64,000 nt of DNA from Mantis religiosa. Taxonomy: Eukaryota; Arthropoda; Insecta; Mantodea; Mantidae. Positions 8,996 through 19,146 of the stretch are shown in pieces; position 1 is the stretch's first letter; every line of letters starts with the position of its first letter. Position numbers and translations under genes: made by a program. The DNA lies in contig CM060953.1 in the NCBI GenBank assembly GCA_030765055.1, positions 186,023,268 to 186,087,267 of the forward strand. Direction: 5' to 3'. A model generated the notes under the pieces. That model worked only from the letters and a program-made list of their open reading frames with translations. It ran no database searches and was not told the origin of the DNA.

Positions 8996-10023
8996 AACCT
9001 ACCGCATTCGGGACATCCGTGTTCGACTCCTGTGGCCGGCCTACCTGGTCCATGGGTTTTAGGAGGGTTTCTGAGGTCTCAGGTTCAATGCTAGGTAGGT
9101 TAAATACATCCCCCAAATTTCTATATACTTATTTCGCATCCCGTATGCGAGGGGATCCGTCCTCTTCAGCTGCCGTGATGCGGGCGCTGGGGACCCCTAG
9201 TACTCGTGGTACCTCTGACGTTACTAGAGGAACCTCGGGCCCAACATTCGAGTCGCTCCCTTAATAGGAGTTGTTCGGATTGGGTTGGTCTCAATGGGGC
9301 AGTGGTTCCCGATACATGTGGGCGATCGGCTACGTCTCCGGACGGAGTTGAGGGAAGCCATTTATGTTCCCGCGTACTAGCCTGCATAGCTAGTAGAAGG
9401 TGTGCTAGATCACCAGGCGGCCCCACCGAGGTTATATTGGTAGCCTTCCCATTTTGGAGTTGGCGCGTAAGTGGCGTATCACTTCCATCCCATCTTGAGT
9501 CCACAGGACCAGATGGGTGGGGGGCTTGTTAGTCTCTAGGTCTTGACCTGTGGAAAGTCACACGGAGGCTTCAGGCGCCCTTTTGGGACAGCTCGGTAAC
9601 TCCCTGGTCATTAGAGGGGGGTCACTCTCGACTCTGTGAGGATCTGCCCTGGTAGATACCCCCGAGCTTAAACAAAAAAAATCTCATTTCATATCAGCTC
9701 TCAGGTGGTGATCTTTACGGTAGAAGTGTCGGCAGAAGTCTCGGCGCTGCTAGGCAGGATGCTATAGTTCTAGTAAACACTTCCTCTGTTAAGAGGCCTC
9801 CGGGCCAACCTAGTGGGCCGTTTCTGGACCAGGTGGGGTGCGATGTCGGCTGTACAAGCCTGCCGGGAAGTTTCTAACTGGTCAGTAGTAGGAACCCTGC
9901 CGTCTGTACTGTCGCAAGTCCTTACAAGGCGCCCTGTATATCCTTTCGCCTCATCCTTCCTACATGGTGCATAGGTATAATCGATAAAGACTGGAAAACC
10001 TCAGTATAATCCAGTCCAATCCA
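8996..10023 (+). mobile_element. SINE-4 copy split by R5
   Basis: 8996-~9145 matches the 5' third of SINE-4 (gcattcgggac, gtgttcgactcctgtggccg as a B-box-like region, cctacctg). About 9672-10023 matches the rest (agaagtgtcggc, ggcaggatg, ccctgccgtctgtactgtcg, rtccaatcc). The reference copy is at 36385-37026. The middle is occupied by the GC-rich R5 repeat. Confidence 0.7.
9146..9665 (+). repeat. R5 GC-rich interspersed repeat
   Basis: Shared with 26320-26660, 26665-27150 and 41842-42370. Landmarks: cagctgccgtrrtgcgggcg, ctcgtggtacctctgacgt, agtggttcccgata, the hairpin ctagcctgcatagctag, tgctagatcaccaggcggcc and gtaagtggcgyatccac. Open frames on both strands (9166-9532) are by-products of high GC. 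The class is unknown, but the 41.8-kb copy has a 12-bp target-site duplication, which suggests retroposition. Confidence 0.75.
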
Positions 10024-11408
10024 AAATAAACATTTTGAATTGAAATAACATGAATTTCCGTACTTATTCTTACATACACGATTGTTTATTCTTCTATTAG
10101 TCATCTAAGCATTTGTATAAACGATTTTATAACAATCTCCTTGTTAAGCACAAAAATAGTAGAGTACAGTAGGCTTCGGCTATATCTAGATCGTTTAAGA
10201 GCTTTGTCACTATATGACGGCTTTGTTATTCCATTCCTTTTGCATGTACAAAGTTTTAAATAAGTAAATTTTCACCTGGCTCGGGTACACAGTATGTATC
10301 AAAATCCTTACAGTCCATTTTAGGAAAACAATCACTTAAAATATTTTCTATGTAAAGGATTTTTGAGGTCGGAGAGATGCTTGGAAAGTGGTCAAATTCG
10401 GTCTTTCGCCGTCCTTTATTATTTAGTATTTACAGATACTAAAATTCAATTTCTAAAATGTTTGAAGGGGCATTCCAGAAGGTCTCAGAACGTGTATTTC
10501 AATATCAATTTAAAATTTTGGAGTGAAACGGAATACAATCTCAACCTATGTACGCGACAGAAAATTGCCCAAACATATCAATGTCCCTACGTGGCAAACA
10601 AGTACTGTTTTTGTTTACTATTTATTTGGCGGGAATCAAAAATCAGTGTTGACAAAGTCATGTTGTTTTTAGCTAGCGATTAATCCACTAACAGGTCTCA
10701 CGGACCTCTGATATTGTTCAAACAAAACACAAATTGAGAGCGATGTCGAAAGGGCACGTGTCATTTAGACATGCGTTCATTGCTGAGAGTGAAAGGCTGT
10801 CACATTGAGATTTAAACGCCTGGATGGTAGGTAACTTTTCCGACAGAAGTCATACGCCTCTGCCAAAGTACTAGTGGGACTCAATTTTAGTTTTAGAGGT
10901 TAGAAAATACCTCTTATAGAATGTTATGCACACACTAACCATGAATTTTCCAAGAAAATCCTTTTTACAATGGAAAAATACCAAAGTACTTTTTAAAACA
11001 GTTGATAGTAAAAGTGAGCCTTTTATTAGTTCACGATTGTGTTAAACATGGAAAATTCTTTCGCTCACAGCTCTAAATATTTAAACACGCGGAAAATGCC
11101 AACTTTGGTTTGTTGCGGAATGTGACAGTCACCTCATTCAAGAAGGCTGTGAATACGCGTTAGACAATACTTGTATAACATGGCGTGTCATTTGAATATG
11201 GACTATAGTAAAGCTGTAGAAATTTTACAAGCAGCAGAGAGGATGAAATTGGACCTGCTACCCACAAAAATTAAGGAAACATTATGACAAAGCATTATGT
11301 AGAAGGTCGTGGTTTTCATAAAATCATGTTGTCAACACTGATAAATGAACATCACAACCCAATGAATATCATGACCATGAGAAAGGTAAAACAATGCCAT
11401 TATTTTAT
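10024..11408. other. Stretch with no recognised gene
   Basis: The longest frame (10363-10683, plus, 106 codons) has no recognisable domain or family resemblance. I do not call it a gene. The rest is AT-rich. Confidence 0.4.
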
Positions 11409-11409
11409 A

Positions 11410-12283
11410 CACGAGCGATCACAACTTTTTTTGGCAACGTACGTTTACTTATCCTCATAATTTTGATGGTCCTTCTCAAAATAGTCTCCCCTGAATGCGA
11501 TGTACTTATCCCAGCGTTTCTGCCAGTCTTCAAAGACATGCTGGAAACCATTTTTGAGAGATCATTTAAAATCGCCTCCGGAGCCTTCATTACTGCTTCT
11601 GATGATGGATGCCTCCCACGAAGGCGTTTCTTCTAGTTAGAAAAGACACAGGGGCTAGATCCGGACTATATGGAGAATGAGCGATGCACTTCACGTTGAT
11701 TTTTGCAAGATAATCAGCGACAGCATTGGCAATATGCGGACGCACATTATGGTGGTGCAGCATCTAGCCTGCTTCACGGAAATGTGGTCTTTTGCGCCTG
11801 ATATGGACTTGAAATGTTTTCAGGTTATCCCTGCAGTATTGTCCAGTTACTGATGTGTGTGCAGCTACAACATGCTGATAAAACATTCCATGAATATCAA
11901 AGAATGAGATGACCATAACTTTCTCAGCAGAAGCAACAACTTTTGCTTTTTGGGGGGACCTTTCCACACTGAGCTTTGCTGTTTGCTCTAAGGATCAAAA
12001 TGATGTAGCCAAGTTTCATCAGCAGTGATTACTTTGAAAGAATCTCCAAACCTTCCACTAACATCAACTTTAACTGCGTGTTACCTCCATTGCAGCGGTA
12101 GGCGATACTGAACATGTCTGTACTTGCCTGGTTCTCAAAGGCAGGAACTAGGAGTACCAACAATGAAAGTACTACGGCGTGTTTGTTTCACATTAAGCTA
12201 ACAGAATATAATAAGATTGAATTTTATTGCGAAAAATTATGACCGCAAAAAAATTATGATCATTCTTTATCGAACAGCCCTCT
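11410..12283 (-). mobile_element. Mariner M2a, internally deleted
   Basis: Minus-strand member of the M2 mariner family (compare M2b at 15.7 kb and M2d at 54.1 kb). The right terminus reads gaacagccctc next to TA (12284-12285); the left terminus (cacgagc-gatcacaac) has lost part of its inverted repeat. Transposase pieces include the second Asp (HHNV.. decayed), VISFFDIHGMFYQHVVAAHTS and the C-terminal SKMVSSMSLKTGRNAG. A block of ~430 bp covering most of the N-terminal half is missing: the sequence jumps from aacatcaactttaactgc to ttacctccattgcagcgg. At 874 bp it is a non-autonomous deletion derivative. Confidence 0.8.
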
Positions 12284-12293
12284 TATAATCAAT

Positions 12294-12748
12294 TGTCGTG
12301 AAGCATTGTTATGCGGCGGGCCGTGGCCGGCGCGTGTGAAAGAAACAGTAAGTGCCATAGCTGGTGCGTAGGCCAGTGTCGGACGCTTGCCGAAAGATAG
12401 AAAGACAGAGACATATAGATATCTGGAAGTTCCGTCTTTTCCGATGCCGTCTTGATTGTTACCGAGCGTTCCACTAATTTCTAGAACTATGACTGGAGGT
12501 ATAAAACCGCCGCGGCTAGTCGGACGGAGAGCTTTTGTGCAGTGTGTGAGTTGTGTGGTCATTTGAGGTGTACCGCAACTGATTTCATTCGTTTGTTTAC
12601 GTGTGGTTAAGCAACGAGAGACCACTGTTTGTATGTCCCGTAATTTTAGAGCCTGTAAGGGGTGTACAAAAGGTCTTTCTACTGAAATAAAAATAATTTT
12701 AAATTTCATCTAACAAGGCTTTTAATACTATGAACCCACGAGGTCACA
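12294..12748 (+). mobile_element. LTR (LTR-A family), solo
   Basis: It starts tgtcgtgaag and ends gtcaca, with tataaaa at ~12500 and aataaaaataat at ~12687. It is collinear with the LTRs at 6257 and 56710, though its U3 is diverged. Flanking 4-mers (caat/atat) do not match, so the target-site duplication has decayed or the end is off by a few bases. It begins only 8 bp past the TA of mariner M2a. The 149-codon reverse frame (12260-12709) is an artefact. Confidence 0.65.
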
Positions 12749-12749
12749 A

Positions 12750-14340
12750 TATCTATTAATATTCAGGAATGTCTAAAAATAGTGAAAGATGTAGGCTGAA
12801 AGAAAGATTTCATTTTGTTCATAGGTTTCCTCAACTCCGATTGCGTCCTCGTTTCGGAATCACAGCTACTCATAAAATAAAGCATTTCTTTTAACTCTTT
12901 TATATTAAATAACTATTAATTTTAATACAAACCTTATACATTTTCAATTTTCTTTTTTGGTTCTTCTGCACTTTTCAGCACTGAAAACTTGCAGTTACAA
13001 TAATTAATAATACATCGGACAGTATAATACTATAAATTAACTAAACCGCAGAGAATACCATTTAACAGGTTTGTTTATTAGCTATAGTAAAAATACGTTA
13101 TACTTAAAATGAAATCAATTTAAATTTGACTTCCATTTCCAACATATATTTCACGAGTGGTATATGGAAATATGCGATAGCAAAAGGGAAATTTTCTGTC
13201 CACACTTGATGCATAATCCGTTAAATCTAAATATGCTAAACAGGTGGCTTTCGTGTGTGAATGTAAAGTGGCAACAGGGTGCTTGAAATTCGTTACACAA
13301 CCCGTTCCGCATTTTGCACCGTAGGACTCAATGCGGATCAATGCGCCACGTGTGTGCCACCAATTATTATTGGTATCTATAGCAACGCGCGGAACTAGAT
13401 AGTAGTTTTGATTTTCGGTCGAGTATAGATAAAATGTTGATTGACTACAATAAATATAGTCTTGAACGCAATTTGTATAGGATCAATATTACTCCTAAAA
13501 TGACTTGAATTTTTAACAAAAATTTGTTGTAGTAAACATAGGAATTACTGAATTCCAATCAGGCCTTTTTAGATTTCCTGAATCAGAAAAATCTACTTTG
13601 TAACATTTACATGACTTTCTTCATTCATTATTATTAATTAATGTATACAATCTATTGTTACGAAAGTTTAATTTTGCACTTACCTCATTCTAACTGGGGT
13701 AAACGTAACTGTATTTTCCATTCAAATATAAATGGAACAATCATATGTTTAGTTGGACGCTGTATGAGTATATCGGCGTTAAATATCCATGGTGATCCTT
13801 ACAGCCGTTAAAAAATATCGAAAAACTGTCAGAACAATGAAAAATTATGAACATTTCGCAACATTAACAATGTACCCCTTTTGAGCACAAAGATCTTTGG
13901 TGGAATAAATCGCACTTTTTAAAAAATCTATATTTTATGTATATTGCATAGTATTCAAGGCTATAAAAATTATAACAGCTGCCGTCTCTATGAAAATAAC
14001 TTTACGTACTATTTCTAACACATGATTAATATACGGTGTTTTAATCAAAATCTCGGAGCCATTTTCGAGAAATTAGAAAATTTTGTAACATATTTTTCCA
14101 GTTCGTAGTTTGCGGTGGAATATATTTTTCTAAATTCTTTGGCATACAAGTACAAGACACTGGGCTTTTAGATTATGAGTCTATGAATTCAGTCGATTTC
14201 ATCAGACTAATCGGCCATTTCATTCAGTTATTGTTAAAATAATAGAAGTTCATAATTTCCACTCACATGATTCCTCTACTCTTGTGCAATTTATTCCTGC
14301 AAATGCATATTTCATAATTTATTTATCTTTATTTCTTTAA
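12750..14340. other. Long AT-rich stretch with no recognised gene
   Basis: About 1.6 kb of AT-rich sequence. The only frame of note (13120-13341, minus) has no recognisable content. Confidence 0.4.
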
Positions 14341-14775
14341 TTTACGTCCTCCAACGTTAAGTCATGTCGGACGATGAATGAAATGATGTTCAAATGAGTA
14401 CAGGGTACATAGAGCTTAGAGTTAACAGACATTCATCTTTCAGGATAAGAGAAAACCTCCAACGTTAAGTCATATCGGACGATGAATGAAATGATGTTCA
14501 AATGAGTACAGGGTACATAGAACTTAGAGTTACCAGACATTCATGTTTCAGGGTAAGGGAAAACCAACAACGTTAAGTCATACCGGACGATGAGTGAAAT
14601 GATGTTCAAATGAGTACAGGGTACATAGAGCTTAGAGTTACCAGACATTCGACTTTTAGAGTAAGGGAAACCCCGTAAAACACATTCAGATAACTCACCC
14701 CGATCGAGAATCAAAGTTAGGAACTCTTGAGCGTGGTGTAGATAAACCGCCATCTATGCTACAGAGGCCGGCAAA
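14341..14775 (-). repeat. SINE-2 with tail repeated about three times
   Basis: On the minus strand a tRNA-like head (~14690-14775, B box as ttggagt...gattctcga in decayed form) is followed by three tandem units of the SINE-2 tail. Each unit runs from ctgaaagatgaatgtctgg through gtaccctgtactcatttgaa to tcgtccgatatgacttaacg. The unit repeats at roughly 115-120 bp here and 108 bp elsewhere. Confidence 0.8.
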
Positions 14776-14861
14776 CGCTTATTCCTCTGTTTACTTTATG
14801 TAACTTGGACATGAAGTAGAAATGGTATCACTGACGTTCCCTTGTAAATATAGCGAGGGTA

Positions 14862-15480
14862 GTGAAATATGGTGCGATCCATATCAACCTGAACCATTTC
14901 AGTAGGCATTGAACGAGGGACAGGATACACGTGGAGATTGCATTACACTATTTGCACTCAGAGAAAATGTTGTAAGTGTCCTCCACCAGCATCTATACAT
15001 GTTTGCACTCGTCTCACCATATTCTCTGAAGTTTTACGGAGAGTATCCTCGCCAATGTTACCTATTTCGGTTCGAATGGATTCCGTGAGAATATCAATTG
15101 TCCGTGGACTATTCTTGTGCACCCTATTTTTAGACACCCCCACAAGGTTAGGTCAAGACATCTGAGGCTCCACAGGTTTATTGAGGTTATTCGATTATCA
15201 AAGAAACACGGCTACAAGTTCCAAGGCATCATTAGATATATGGCACGTTGCTCCATCATGCAGGAAGTAACCTTCTCGCTATTCGATATTATCCAGCTGC
15301 TCTACAAATGTCTTGAAGATACCCATATAAACTTCAGTGTCTACAGTCGTATCAAAGAAAATGGGAATAACGAATTTTCATTCAGCTCCCAATGCCACTG
15401 AAATCATTAAAACAAATGTCTACATTCTACGAGCTTTCAAAGGCATCGCACTGTACAGTAACTTTGAATGTCAGAAAAAC
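14862..15480 (-). pseudogene. DDE transposase, C-terminal fragment (Tc1/mariner-superfamily type)
   Basis: The minus strand reads VHKNSPRTIDILTESIRTEI, GNIGEDTLRKTSENMVRRVQ and TCIDAGGGH before a stop. This is the end of a DDE transposase family common in insect genomes (the FLWG..KNTVYKNRPRTIDDLK type). The terminal sequence tatggtgcgatccatatcaa (~14868) matches tatagtgtgatccaaataaa at 34.64 kb, the end of a second copy. Upstream protein (QLDDIE..EGYFQQDGA homologue) is present but frameshifted. Confidence 0.65.
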
Positions 15481-15729
15481 CTTAAGAGTTAGTAGCTGTT
15501 ATCTGCTTTTAAATTGTAGTCTGTTAGGTTAAAGTTAAGTACACATTAACAATTGACTCACCACCCTTTTGTATAGCAGGATATTGTCTAACTTTTGCTT
15601 TCATAAAGGTCATTCGGAATAAAGGGCACCACTAAGCCTAGACGAAAGCATCAAAACAATTTTTCAGACAAAGTTTTCTTCTATTGATTGTGTAGATTTC
15701 TTGAAGATATTCGTGCCCCACCCTGAATT
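15481..15729. other. Short anonymous stretch
   Basis: Nothing recognised between the DDE fragment and M2b. Confidence 0.4.
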
Positions 15730-15731
15730 TA

Positions 15732-17041
15732 CGAGTGCTGTTCAATAATGAATGATCATAATTTTTACGGTCCTAATTTTTCGCATTAAAATTTAATATT
15801 ATTATATTCTGATAGCTTAATGTGAAACAAACACACCATAATAGTTTCATTGTTGGAACTCCTGGTTCCCGCCTGTGAGGAATAGGAATGTTCAGACATG
15901 TTTATTAACGCCTACCGCTGCAATGGAGGTAACACGCGAGGAGCAATTTGCGGCTTTGAAATTCTACTTTCGTCTCATCAAATCTTCAGTTGAGGCCTAT
16001 ACAATGTTACAGGAGGCCTATGGAGAGTCTGTTCTTCCCTACAGCACAGCTCGAAGGTGCTTTGAAATGTATAAAGAGGGAACACAATCAATTTCAAAGG
16101 AAGGTAGACCTAGTGTGCTCCAGTTACTGCTCTTACGGAAGAAACCATCAACACTGCTGCTTCCATTGGGAGAGAGAATCGACGAATTACCTTAAGATCA
16201 CTTTCTGAAATACTCAACATTTCATTGACTGCCAGCCACACTTTGGTGACATAAACATTACACATGAGACGCGTTTGTGCGCGATGGGTTCCAAGACTGT
16301 TGATTCCCGAAAAAAAGGACATTCGCATGTAGATCTGCATGCAGTTAAAGTTGATGTTAGAGGAAGATCCGGAGTTTCTTTCAAACGTAATCACTGCTGA
16401 TGAAACTTGGCTACATCATTTTGATCCTGAGAGCAAACAGCAAAGCTGAGTGTGGAAATCTCCTTCATCACCACCCGCCAAAGGAGCAAAAGTGGTTGCT
16501 TCTGCAGGGAAAGATATGGTCATCTCATTCTTTGATATTCATGGAATGGTTTATCAGCATGTTGTACCTGCACACTCCTCAGTAACTGGACAATACTATA
16601 GGGATGTCCTGAAAACATTGCAACTCCATATTAGGCGCAAAAGACCACATTTTTGTGAAGCAGGCTGGACGTTGCACCACGATAATGCGCGGACGTATAT
16701 TGCCAATGTTGTTGCTGAATGTCTTGCAAAAATCAACGTGAAATGCATCCCTCACCCTCCCTATAGTCCGGATTTACCTCTAAGTGACATTTTTCTATTC
16801 CCTAACTTGAAGAAACGCCTTCGTGGGAGCCATTACCCAACATCAGAAGCAGTGGTGAAGGCTGCGGAGGCGATTTTGAAGGATCTCTCAAAAATGGTTT
16901 CCGGCATGTCTTTGAAGACTGCAGAAACGCTGGGACAAGTGCATCACATTCAGGGGAGACTATTTTGAGAAGGACCATCGAAATTATGAGGATGAGTAAA
17001 GTTACGTTAAATTGTAATAATTCTTTATTGAACAGACCTCG
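15732..17041 (+). mobile_element. Mariner M2b, full length but decayed
   Basis: 1310 bp between TA dinucleotides (15730-15731 and 17042-17043). The inverted termini are cgagtgctgttcaataatga and the complement of ttctttattgaacagacctc. The transposase is broken (see next entry). Confidence 0.85.
15923..16968 (+). pseudogene. M2b mariner transposase
   Basis: It starts at the ATG of MEVTREEQFAALKFYF, the same start as in M2c. The helix-turn-helix part has EAYTMLQEAYGESVLPYSTA. After frameshifts near 16120 it continues with RRVCARWVPRLL (linker), ITADETWLHHFDPESKQQ (first Asp), then a long intact stretch 16450-16968: VISFFDIHGMVYQHVVPAHS, LHHDNARTYIANV (second Asp) and PPYSPDLPLSDIFLFPNL (third Asp), ending SKMVSGMSLKTAETLGQ. 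The catalytic residues are present but the frame is broken more than once. Confidence 0.85.
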
Positions 17042-17043
17042 TA

Positions 17044-18362
17044 GATACCAACTTTGGCATTTAAGTAATTTTTCGTTTCTGAGTTATAGGGCGCATGCAG
17101 AGGGTTTATTTTAAAAGGCAGTTCCGTTCAAGAGTCTTAAACCATCGAATTAGTGAAAGTAATTGTAAAGTTTACGTGAAATTTTAGCAAATGTACCTGT
17201 ATTTATCTTAGATATATCACTTATGACAAACCATCTGTATCATTTGACCTCTTGTTAAAATAAACCTCAAAGATAGGACGACCGTGATAGATACAGATCA
17301 GCTTTGTCCTGATGGATCTCATTCAACAGAACGTTACCCAAGAATAGCTTAAGAAATAAAAGATACCTAGCTGTGAGATAACCTTGCAGCATCCTCTTCA
17401 GAATAAATGAAATCCAGAAAGCCCACTGCATACATTTGCAGCTCTGTGGGATCCGAGAGAATCCCTCGATATTTATCTTGGTTACGGTAAACCTAGCTAG
17501 GACAAAGAAGAAATATCCCTAGAGCTGAAGCTTACGTTATTGCCCTTTGGGGGAATACACCTACAGACCTAGTGCATATCAACATCCGAGAAGAAAGGGC
17601 TTCAATGCAGGTCATAGATCATGCTGACTAGGTCTGGAGCCCCTGTTCATTCAATGTTCAGATGTCTGAAAGTTTCTTTTACCTTATTTTATCTCTGACT
17701 GTGAATTTTGTGAATTCTGTCGATGTCATCAATGAATAAAAAACTACTAAGGGATTTTTAATTAATTAAAAGTGCCAATCAGTGTAAAATGTGCTTTAGT
17801 AGCCACATATAGCTTTAAAAGAATAAGTCAATCAGACCAAATATATGTTTGTGGTGCATTTTTCAGTTCCTTTTTGAAGGAAATTATTCCAACGAGCACT
17901 GAAGAAATCAATGACATTCTATTCAGACAAAGTCTCGTAATATAAACCACAAAGGATGCAGTATAAAATCACAAGCATGACATACAATGCTCTTTGTGAT
18001 TGCTGGATTCCTCCACTTCAGGAAACCCCAGGAATATCACATACAGCTGTAATATTCCTTCCAGACATATTACTGTAGAAGTTATATTCTCTGACATTTT
18101 AATCTATGGTTCAATATTCACAGAAGCTGCACTCTTCACGAGCTCACAATCATAATCAGATTATCTAAATATTAATGCATGTCTATCCAGCCAAATTAAT
18201 TAAACACAATTATTTATCACATACAAGTATTATCTACTGAACAATAATACCAATTTAAAGTTTAATATTCTACTGTAGCATTTGTGAAGTTTCTTCTGTA
18301 CATTGTACAAAATTCACATTACAAAATGGTAGACAAAGTATCATTTCCAATAATATTTTTAA
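17044..18362. other. Stretch with no recognised gene
   Basis: 1.3 kb with moderate base composition and no supportable frame or repeat similarity to the rest of the window. Confidence 0.4.
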
Positions 18363-18745
18363 TATTATGTCCTCCAAAGTTTATTCCTATCTGACGATGC
18401 ATGAAATGGGTGAAATCATACCAAAATAATTGTGTGTATTGTTTAAGGCCTGCTTTGACTACATGCGGCAGATGATACATGAGGTGAAGGAGGAGCATTG
18501 ATGGAACAAGACGACGCGGGAAACCGGAGATCCAGGGGAAAACCCGGTCCAAAGCCGTGCTTCCACCACAAATCTCACTTTGTGGTCACCTGGAATCGAA
18601 CTTGGTAAGAGCCAAGTGGTCTAACAACACAGACACGGTGCTACCTTCCTCAAATAAATCCAGAACCCATAGAGCTTACAGTTACCAGACATTCAGCTTT
18701 CAGGTTAAGGGAAAACCATGGAAAAACCCGCCAATCTTGCCTAAA
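18363..18745 (-). mobile_element. SINE-2 copy split by SINE-1
   Basis: 18363-~18424 (gtcctccaaag...gacgatgcatgaaatgggtgaaa) and ~18655-18745 (ccatagagcttacagttacc, gacattcagctttcaggtta) are the two halves of a minus-strand SINE-2. SINE-1 lies between them. Confidence 0.7.
18425..18648 (-). mobile_element. SINE-1 copy, diverged
   Basis: Minus-strand match to SINE-1: gcggcagatgatacatgag, gaaaccggagatcc, ccaccacaaatctcactttg, and a decayed head (tcgaacttggtaagagccaagtggtctaac). It is more diverged than the copies at 3.2, 41.2 and 55.2 kb, so it is older. Confidence 0.75.
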
Positions 18746-18884
18746 TTTAGCTACAAATGCAAGAATAATTTTCTAAACATTGTAATTATAGGACTGCCAC
18801 ACTGCATCCTAGGATTTAGCAATGTTCAGACCTACAGGGATCCTGTATTGTTAATTACATCACAAATTTCACCCATCTTTGTAG

Positions 18885-19080
18885 CGTAGATGGTAGTATG
18901 TTTGCCTCAGGTTCAAGAGGCCCCGATCTCGAATCTTGGTTTGTGTGTATTATTTGGGCGCAGCTTCTTCCAGTTGTTTCCCTTATCCTGAAAGCTGCAT
19001 GAGGGATATGTATCTTTGCTCTCACTTGAACATTATTTCACCCATAGTCTGATATGTCTTAACTTTGAACTTTGGAAGAC
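18885..19080 (+). mobile_element. SINE-2 copy
   Basis: The tRNA-like head tagcgtagatggtagtatgt, with B-box-like gatctcgaatcttgg, is followed by the conserved tail cccttatcctgaaagctgc, ttgaacattatttcacccat and gtctgatatgtcttaactt. Single, not tandem, and fairly diverged. Confidence 0.75.
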
Positions 19081-19146
19081 GTACGAGGGTGGGCTGGAAA
19101 GTTTCTGACCTAATAAAAATACAAGACACCTTTTCAGCATTTTTCT

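Noticed and set aside
9019..9532. Overlapping frames of 80-112 codons on both strands
   Set aside because: All lie in GC-rich R5/SINE-4 sequence and are not conserved between R5 copies.
10363..10683. 106-codon plus-strand frame
   Set aside because: No family resemblance, start context or neighbouring exons; length is within chance for this composition.
12290..12752. Target-site duplication for the 12.3-kb LTR
   Set aside because: Flanking tetramers caat and atat do not match; caat/caat would need an LTR end different from the other copies.
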